This document shows positions 59,199-64,000 of a stretch of 64,000 nt of DNA, piece by piece. Numbering within the stretch: the stretch's first letter is position 1; each line of letters opens with the position of its first letter. Under the pieces are notes generated by a model. It searched no databases. It was given only the letters and a program-made list of their open reading frames with translations, and was not told the DNA's origin. Position numbers and translations under genes: made by a program. The stretch is from CAXXOK01 sp963678055 (GTDB lineage: Bacteria > Bacillota > Clostridia > Christensenellales > Aristaeellaceae): contig OY782679.1 of NCBI GenBank assembly GCA_963678055.1, forward strand, positions 1,798,001 through 1,862,000, written 5' to 3'.

Positions 59199-59227
59199 AT
59201 TATAATGCGGGCCTGGCCGCAAAGCAA
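59199..59227 (-). promoter_or_regulatory. Internal promoter before the sensor kinase, inside a stem-loop
   Basis: Minus-strand TTGCTT (59222-59227), a 17-base spacer and perfect TATAAT (59199-59204). The spacer contains one arm of the hairpin GGGCCTGG / CCAGGCCC (59209-59235), which could attenuate read-through from the importer genes. No T run follows the hairpin. Confidence 0.5.
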
Positions 59228-59271
59228 CCAGGCCCGTCGGTTAAAGAAACCGATGATGGAAATGGGACGGT

Positions 59272-60270
59272 TTAATACACGTCTTTCCACTGGTCGATGT
59301 TGGACGCATCGAAGCGATAGGGATCGCCAACGATGGTGAAGGGATTGCCATCGGCATCCACCATGATGGTGATGGTGCCAAGGCGTCCGGCTTCAAATGT
59401 TTCGTTTTCCACGGGGACAAAGCCTTCTACCAGGTTGTAGGCGGCATAGCCTGCGCACAGGCCCAGATCGATGGGATTCCACAGGTACATGCCTTCGCAA
59501 ACGCCTGCGGTGATGTAATCAGCCATTTCACTGGGGAGGCCGAGGCCGGTTAGCTTGATAACGCCTGTAAGGTCGTTATCCTGAATGCAGTTGGCAGCCG
59601 CAGCGATACCGACTGTCGTGGGCGAGATAACACCCTTCAGGTCGGGATAGCTGTCGATGAGACCCTGCATTTCCTGATAGGATTTGTCAGTCAGGTCATC
59701 GCCATAAGCGATGGTGACCAGTTCCATGTTTTCGTACTTGGGATCTTTGAGTTCTTCTTTCATCCAGCCGATCCAGGTGTTCTGGTTGTCATGCGTGGAA
59801 GCGGAAGACAGGATGGCAATCTGGCCTTCGTAGCCGATTTGTTCTGCGATTTCCTTGACTTCAACACGGCCGATGTTTTCAGCAACGGACGGGTCGATGT
59901 TCAGTTCGCGCCCTTCGGGCAGCACAGCGGAGTCCCAGGACAGAACATGAATGCCCTGTTCCATGGCGGACTGCAGCACGGGCACTACGCCAGCTGCATC
60001 GTTGGATGAGATCGCAATCGCATCCACACCCTGTTGGATGAAGCCTTCAATGATCTGAATCTGTCCTTCGTTGGAGCTGTCGGCGGGGCCATTATGCACC
60101 AGGGTATAGCCCAGGTCGTCTGCGGCTTCCTGGAAGCCCTTTACGGCTGCTTCAAAGAAGGGGTTACCGGTCTGCTTGTACACAACACCGATAGTCATTG
60201 CGCCGGCGACGGCGGGAATGAGCATCAGAAGCATCATCGCGGCCAGTGCCAGTGAGAGTAGTTTACGCAT
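59272..60270 (-). CDS. Sugar ABC transporter substrate-binding protein (rhamnose-type, RhaS-like)
   Basis: A 332-residue extracytoplasmic binding protein of the CUT2 class. The signal peptide (MRKLLSLALAAMMLLMLI, cleavage likely after VAGA) has no lipobox Cys. The core has YKQTGNPFFEAAVKGFQEAA, QGVDAIAISSNDA, GIHVLSWDSAVLP, PTTVGIAAAANCIQ, LTGLGLPSEMADYI and GMYLWNPIDLGLCAGYAA. These resemble the rhamnose-binding RhaS and the AI-2-binding LsrB. I favour RhaS, but the ligand is inferred. ATG 60270 follows AAGGAGG. It is the fourth gene of the importer operon. Confidence 0.88.
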   Translation of the reverse strand: MRKLLSLALAAMMLLMLIPAVAGAMTIGVVYKQTGNPFFEAAVKGFQEAADDLGYTLVHNGPADSSNEGQIQIIEGFIQQGVDAIAISSNDAAGVVPVLQSAMEQGIHVLSWDSAVLPEGRELNIDPSVAENIGRVEVKEIAEQIGYEGQIAILSSASTHDNQNTWIGWMKEELKDPKYENMELVTIAYGDDLTDKSYQEMQGLIDSYPDLKGVISPTTVGIAAAANCIQDNDLTGVIKLTGLGLPSEMADYITAGVCEGMYLWNPIDLGLCAGYAAYNLVEGFVPVENETFEAGRLGTITIMVDADGNPFTIVGDPYRFDASNIDQWKDVY

Positions 60271-60331
60271 GATGGGTTCCTCCTTGTTCGATTGTTTTAT
60301 TTCTCAACAGGGGTTCCTCCCTGCTGGGTTC

Positions 60332-61336
60332 TCAGGAATGAAGCGACAGCAGCTGCTGCTGCCGGATTCGCCTTCTTTGCTTAAGCATCTGGTAGATGTT
60401 TGGGAGCAGCACCATGCCAATAAGCAATACGCCGATGGCAAGGTTTAGAATAAACGAATCGTTAAACGCGATCATCAGCCCGTTTTTCAAGCAGGTTAAG
60501 AGGATGAGCGATAAGAGCACGCCAACAACGGAGCCTTTACCCCCGGAGGTAGATGCCCCCGAAAGTACCGCAACGGCGATGGCTTGCATTTCGTACCCGG
60601 TAGCGATGTTGTATTTTACCGACCCGGTGCGGCTGAGCAGCATAATGCCGCCGACAGCCGCTAAAATACCGTTCATCATAAAGACGGCAACTTTAATTCT
60701 ATCGGTATGAATACCGGAATACCGCGCGGCGGTGATATTGGTGCCCGTGGCAAACAAGCGGCGGCCAAATACCGTGTGGTGCAATAGGAAGTAAAACACC
60801 GGGAAGGCAGCCAGCAGGCACAATAGCATGACCGGAACACCGCCCAGAACACGCCCGTAGCCGAGCGTTTTGGTAAACCAGCTTGGAAAGCCGCCTGCTG
60901 CGCTATCTTTCAAAATAATGTAGGCAATGCCGCGGTAAATGGTCAGGGTTGACAGTGTGATGATCATCGCAAACAGTTCTTTGAACTTCACCACGAGCAA
61001 GCCATTGATCAACCCGCACAATGCGCCGGTTAGAATGGCAAGCGCTACCGACACCCAGAAGGGAAGGCCATTGCCTGCGTTGTAGGCAACCCCCATCACC
61101 GTGACCGATAGCGCCGCAGTTGAACCCACGGAGATATCAATATCGCCCAGAATCAACACCATCATCGTACCAATGGCCATAAAGCCGATATCTACGACAT
61201 ACACGCGGGTTTGGTCGACCAGCTTCATCACGGTATAGCTGTCGCCAAGCCGCGCCTGGAAGAACAAATACACAAGCACCGTGAGGCCGACGACCAGCCA
61301 TTCCCAGCGGAAGAATACCTTACGCAATGCTTTCAT
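60332..61336 (-). CDS. Sugar ABC transporter permease (RhaQ-like)
   Basis: A 334-residue permease of the RbsC/RhaP/RhaQ group with eight or more membrane helices. The family loop GDIDISVGSTAALSVTVMG is followed by KFKELFAMIITLSTLTIYRG and VLSGASTSGGKGSVVGVLLS. ATG 61336 follows AAAGGAGG; the frame is open to 61408 but that would overlap the previous gene. It forms the membrane channel together with the next permease. Confidence 0.9.
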   Translation of the reverse strand: MKALRKVFFRWEWLVVGLTVLVYLFFQARLGDSYTVMKLVDQTRVYVVDIGFMAIGTMMVLILGDIDISVGSTAALSVTVMGVAYNAGNGLPFWVSVALAILTGALCGLINGLLVVKFKELFAMIITLSTLTIYRGIAYIILKDSAAGGFPSWFTKTLGYGRVLGGVPVMLLCLLAAFPVFYFLLHHTVFGRRLFATGTNITAARYSGIHTDRIKVAVFMMNGILAAVGGIMLLSRTGSVKYNIATGYEMQAIAVAVLSGASTSGGKGSVVGVLLSLILLTCLKNGLMIAFNDSFILNLAIGVLLIGMVLLPNIYQMLKQRRRIRQQQLLSLHS

Positions 61337-61337
61337 G

Positions 61338-62414
61338 CTAGATCTTCCTCCTTTGCAGTTCACGGCGTATGGTAATGCGTCTGAGAACGACGTTGGATAT
61401 GACGGCAATCAGGATTAACAGCCCCTGAATGAGCTTTTTCCAAAATTCCGCATTGCCGGTCAGCCGCATCATCGGCAGTCCGTTGTTGATTACACCAATC
61501 ATCAAAGCTCCTAGCAGCACAGCTGTGATTTTCCCCACGCCGCCCGTGACCGATACGCCGCCGATCACGCAGGCAGCGATTACATACATCTCGTAGCCCA
61601 TTTTCAAGTCCTGTGTCACCTTGGTATCGTGCGAACCGAACATCACACCGGCCAGCCCCGCAAGCACGCCCATAATGATATGCGCCGCCAGCATTGAACG
61701 CTCTGCATTAACGCCGCGCATCTGGGCCGCTTCACGGTTAGAACCTACGGCATACATATGCCGCCCGGAGCGAAAATAGGTCACAAAGACGAACATCACC
61801 AAAAGGCAGAGGAGCATAATCCATATCTGGGCATTGATTCCCAGAATATCCACACGCGTGAAATCCACAAACGCGTCCGTCATATCTTTTTTATATACGG
61901 CCTGTCCATTGCTCACAACATGTGTCAGGCCGTAGAGAATATATTGCATGCCCAGTGTCGCCACAACCGGCAGCACCTTGCCATACGCGATGATCGCCCC
62001 GTTGGCCGCGCCGCAGAGGCCGCCAACCCCCATCGCGACTACGACGACCAAAAGCAGCGACATCCCGGTTTTTGTCCGCACTGCGGTTTCCACCCCGTCA
62101 ATCACGACGGTCGTATCGGTCACGACCAGCGCCTGACGCATCAGCATGGTCGCAACCATCGCCGAGAGTGCCATAATGCCTGTGATGGAAATATCAATGG
62201 AGCCAACCAGCAGCACGCACATCATGCCCGCCGCAAGGATGAACAGAGGTGTCGTATCTTTGAGAATAAATAGTAGTTTGTCCCCTGTTAAAAACAACGG
62301 ATTGCGCAGCCCGATCAGCGCGACCAGCGTCGCGAGAATCAACAGCAAACCAATTTCGCGATGTTTGGAAAACATTGCGATGAGATAATTCTGCAGACCT
62401 TTGTCTTTTCTCAT
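61338..62414 (-). CDS. Sugar ABC transporter permease (RhaP-like)
   Basis: A 358-residue second permease with the same family signature (LLVGSIDISITGIMALSAMV, GVSVTGGVGKITAVLLGALM) and a long extracellular loop between helices (VSNGQAVYKKDMTDAFVDF). ATG 62414 follows GAGGAG; the frame is open to 62609 inside the ATPase gene, which is unlikely. Its stop precedes the next permease ATG by one base, so translation is coupled. Confidence 0.9.
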   Translation of the reverse strand: MRKDKGLQNYLIAMFSKHREIGLLLILATLVALIGLRNPLFLTGDKLLFILKDTTPLFILAAGMMCVLLVGSIDISITGIMALSAMVATMLMRQALVVTDTTVVIDGVETAVRTKTGMSLLLVVVVAMGVGGLCGAANGAIIAYGKVLPVVATLGMQYILYGLTHVVSNGQAVYKKDMTDAFVDFTRVDILGINAQIWIMLLCLLVMFVFVTYFRSGRHMYAVGSNREAAQMRGVNAERSMLAAHIIMGVLAGLAGVMFGSHDTKVTQDLKMGYEMYVIAACVIGGVSVTGGVGKITAVLLGALMIGVINNGLPMMRLTGNAEFWKKLIQGLLILIAVISNVVLRRITIRRELQRRKI

Positions 62415-62425
62415 GCTGTCTCTCC

Positions 62426-63925
62426 TCACTCTGTTTTTTCCGCGGGCAAGGCCGCCGCGAGTACGGCTTCCTGTGTTGCTTCCTGTTTGGACAGGGTCGC
62501 TGCCACGCGGCCTTCCCGCATCACGACAATGCGATCGCACATGTTGATGACTTCCGGCAGTTCCGACGAAACCATGAGGATGCCGAATCCCTGCGCCGTC
62601 AGCTCGCACATCACTTCATAAATCTGCGCTTTGCTGCCAACATCCACGCCCTTGGTCGGTTCATCCATGATGAGTATGCGCGACTCTCCGCTGAGAAGCT
62701 TTCCGATGACCACCTTTTGCTGGTTGCCGCCGGATAACGACTCCGCAGATGTCTCTACCGATACCGCGCGCACCTTTAACAGTTCAAAGAACCGCTGGCT
62801 TTCCTCGTACTCAAGCTTTGACTGGAGCATTTTCTTGCGCGTATAGCGGTGGATCGTCGGCAGGGTGATATTATGGTTGATAGACCACGGCAAGAGCAGC
62901 CCCTGCTTCTGTCTATCCTCCGGCAGCATGCCGATGGAATGGGTCATCGCATCGTGCGGGTCCCGTATCATTGTCTTCTCGCCACGGATATAGACATCGC
63001 CGCTTGCTTTGGTCACGCCGCAAATCGCCTGTACGACCTCGGTGCGTCCTGCGCCGACCAGGCCGGTCAACCCCAAAATCTCTCCTTCGTGTAGCGTAAA
63101 GCTGATATCGGCAAAGCGGCCCATTTGCGACAGCCCTTCCACACGAAGCAGCTCTTCACCGATCGGGTTGTTCTTTACGGGAAAGAACTGGTCGATGGAG
63201 CGGCCAACCATGTGTTTAACCAGTTCTGTGTCCGTAACATCGCCAATATCCCATGTGCCGATATACTGCCCGTCCCGGAGGATGCTGACGCGGTCAGCCA
63301 GCTTGAAGGTATCTTCCAGGCGATGAGAGATGAGGATAATGGAAACGCCTTGCTTGCGCAAAGAGAGCGCGATTTCATAGAGTTCCTCGGATTCCTGGCG
63401 TGTCAGGGCGGCCGTCGGTTCATCCATGATGAGTATTTTCATGTTCTGCGACAGCGCTTTGGCAATCTCCACCATTTGCTGCTGGGCGATGCTGAGCGTA
63501 CCCATAATATCGGTCGGCTTAATGGTCGCCCCCATTTTATCCAGCAACGCCTGCGCCGCCTGATTGGTCTTCTTCCAGTTGATACCTTTGATGCCTTTGA
63601 CCAACTTTTCATGCCCCATGAAGATGTTTTCAGCCACGCTCAAGTCGGGGTAAATCGCCAAATGCTGGTAGATGGCGGCAATCCCGTGCCGCGCAGCGAC
63701 CAAAGGATTGCTCATCTGTATGGTTTTACCTTCCAGGATAATCTTACCACCGTCCGGCTGATGGACGCCTGTCAGCACCTGAATGAAGGTGGATTTACCG
63801 GCACCGTTCTCCCCCATCAAGGCATGAATTTCCCCCGGATACAGGGTAAAATGGACATTATCAAGCGCCTTCACACCCGGGAAGGTTTTGGTAATATTCT
63901 TCATTTCCAACAGAAATTGATTCAT
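62426..63925 (-). CDS. Sugar ABC transporter ATPase with two nucleotide-binding domains (RhaT/RbsA type)
   Basis: Energises the importer. Length is 499 residues in two ABC cassettes. The first has Walker A GENGAGKST, signature LSIAQQQMVEIAKAL and Walker B ILIMDEPTAAL. The second has the degenerate Walker A GLVGAGRTEV usual for this family, signature LSGGNQQKVVIGKLL and ILIMDEPTKGVDVGSK. ATG 63925 gives the family start MNQFLLEMKNITKTFPGVKA; ATG 63940 is possible, and neither has a strong ribosome binding site. First visible gene of the importer operon. Metabolic genes for the sugar, if present, lie outside the window. Confidence 0.92.
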   Translation of the reverse strand: MNQFLLEMKNITKTFPGVKALDNVHFTLYPGEIHALMGENGAGKSTFIQVLTGVHQPDGGKIILEGKTIQMSNPLVAARHGIAAIYQHLAIYPDLSVAENIFMGHEKLVKGIKGINWKKTNQAAQALLDKMGATIKPTDIMGTLSIAQQQMVEIAKALSQNMKILIMDEPTAALTRQESEELYEIALSLRKQGVSIILISHRLEDTFKLADRVSILRDGQYIGTWDIGDVTDTELVKHMVGRSIDQFFPVKNNPIGEELLRVEGLSQMGRFADISFTLHEGEILGLTGLVGAGRTEVVQAICGVTKASGDVYIRGEKTMIRDPHDAMTHSIGMLPEDRQKQGLLLPWSINHNITLPTIHRYTRKKMLQSKLEYEESQRFFELLKVRAVSVETSAESLSGGNQQKVVIGKLLSGESRILIMDEPTKGVDVGSKAQIYEVMCELTAQGFGILMVSSELPEVINMCDRIVVMREGRVAATLSKQEATQEAVLAAALPAEKTE

Positions 63926-64000
63926 GTGTTCTGCTCGCATTTCAAAATATTGTGTAGTACTGTTGTTTTAACCTTTACGAAACGACTATTTTATAACCAT

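Noticed and set aside
59037..59222. Minus-strand frame of 61 codons between the binding protein and the sensor kinase
   Set aside because: It overlaps the kinase start in another frame and has no recognisable features; the promoter found there would start transcription within it.

Overview
The window looks like the chromosome of a Clostridia-type Bacillota. Supporting signs are a ctsR-clpC heat-shock operon with a CtsR box, mrfA/mrfB repair genes, a miaB-ricA-mutS-mutL gene order also found in Bacillus, YesM/YesN-type two-component proteins, S-layer-homology (SLH) domains, AGGAGG-type ribosome binding sites and frequent GTG/TTG starts. Base composition is moderate, around 50% GC by eye. I cannot place the organism below class level. 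I see no insertion sequence, prophage or CRISPR array.

Layout. (1) 1-1540, minus strand: the first 421 codons of ilvB (acetolactate synthase), preceded by a 40-codon Leu/Val/Ile-rich open frame and a rho-independent hairpin that together look like a leader-peptide attenuator. (2) 1593-23012, minus: one uninterrupted gene of about 7,139 codons for a secreted, SLH-anchored giant protein made of roughly 55-60 cadherin/Ig-like tandem repeats. Its promoter carries a perfect 10-bp inverted repeat. (3) 23293-27403, minus: mrfA-mrfB-TPR, a DNA repair operon. (4) 27584-30539, minus: ctsR-clpC without mcsA/mcsB. (5) 30744-31682, plus: a 42-residue membrane peptide and a TraX-like protein. (6) 31660-32871, minus: NADP isocitrate dehydrogenase, whose promoter sits inside the terminator of the next operon. 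(7) 32977-45792, minus: ten tightly packed genes running from two radical-SAM-associated genes through RNase G, miaB, ricA, mutS, mutL, miaA and ynbB to rluB. This operon combines RNA processing, tRNA and rRNA modification and mismatch repair. (8) 46234-51874, plus: ftsA, ftsZ, a ferritin-like/VIT1 iron exporter and a Na/Pi cotransporter with a PhoU domain. (9) 51942-53464, minus: rplM-rpsI-thiN. (10) 53719-53803, plus: tRNA-Leu(GAG) behind a perfect-consensus promoter. (11) 54012-54572, plus: an FMN reductase. (12) 54697-63925, minus: a CUT2-class sugar ABC importer of the rhamnose type (ATPase, two permeases, binding protein), followed by a YesM-type sensor kinase, a YesN-type regulator and a second, lipoprotein-type paralogue of the binding protein.

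How the genes work together. The sugar block reads as transport plus sensing: the second binding protein may present ligand to the kinase, which would activate the AraC-type regulator. The ten-gene operon places both steps of ms2i6A37 formation (miaA, miaB) beside an RNase Y-associated Ric protein, RNase G and the MutSL pair.

The most unusual items are the giant repeat protein (size, internal 96% DNA duplication, a lone Cys recurring in ten repeats), the candidate ilv attenuator in a group that normally uses T-boxes, the kinase/regulator/second-binding-protein set, and the TPR gene translationally coupled to mrfB.
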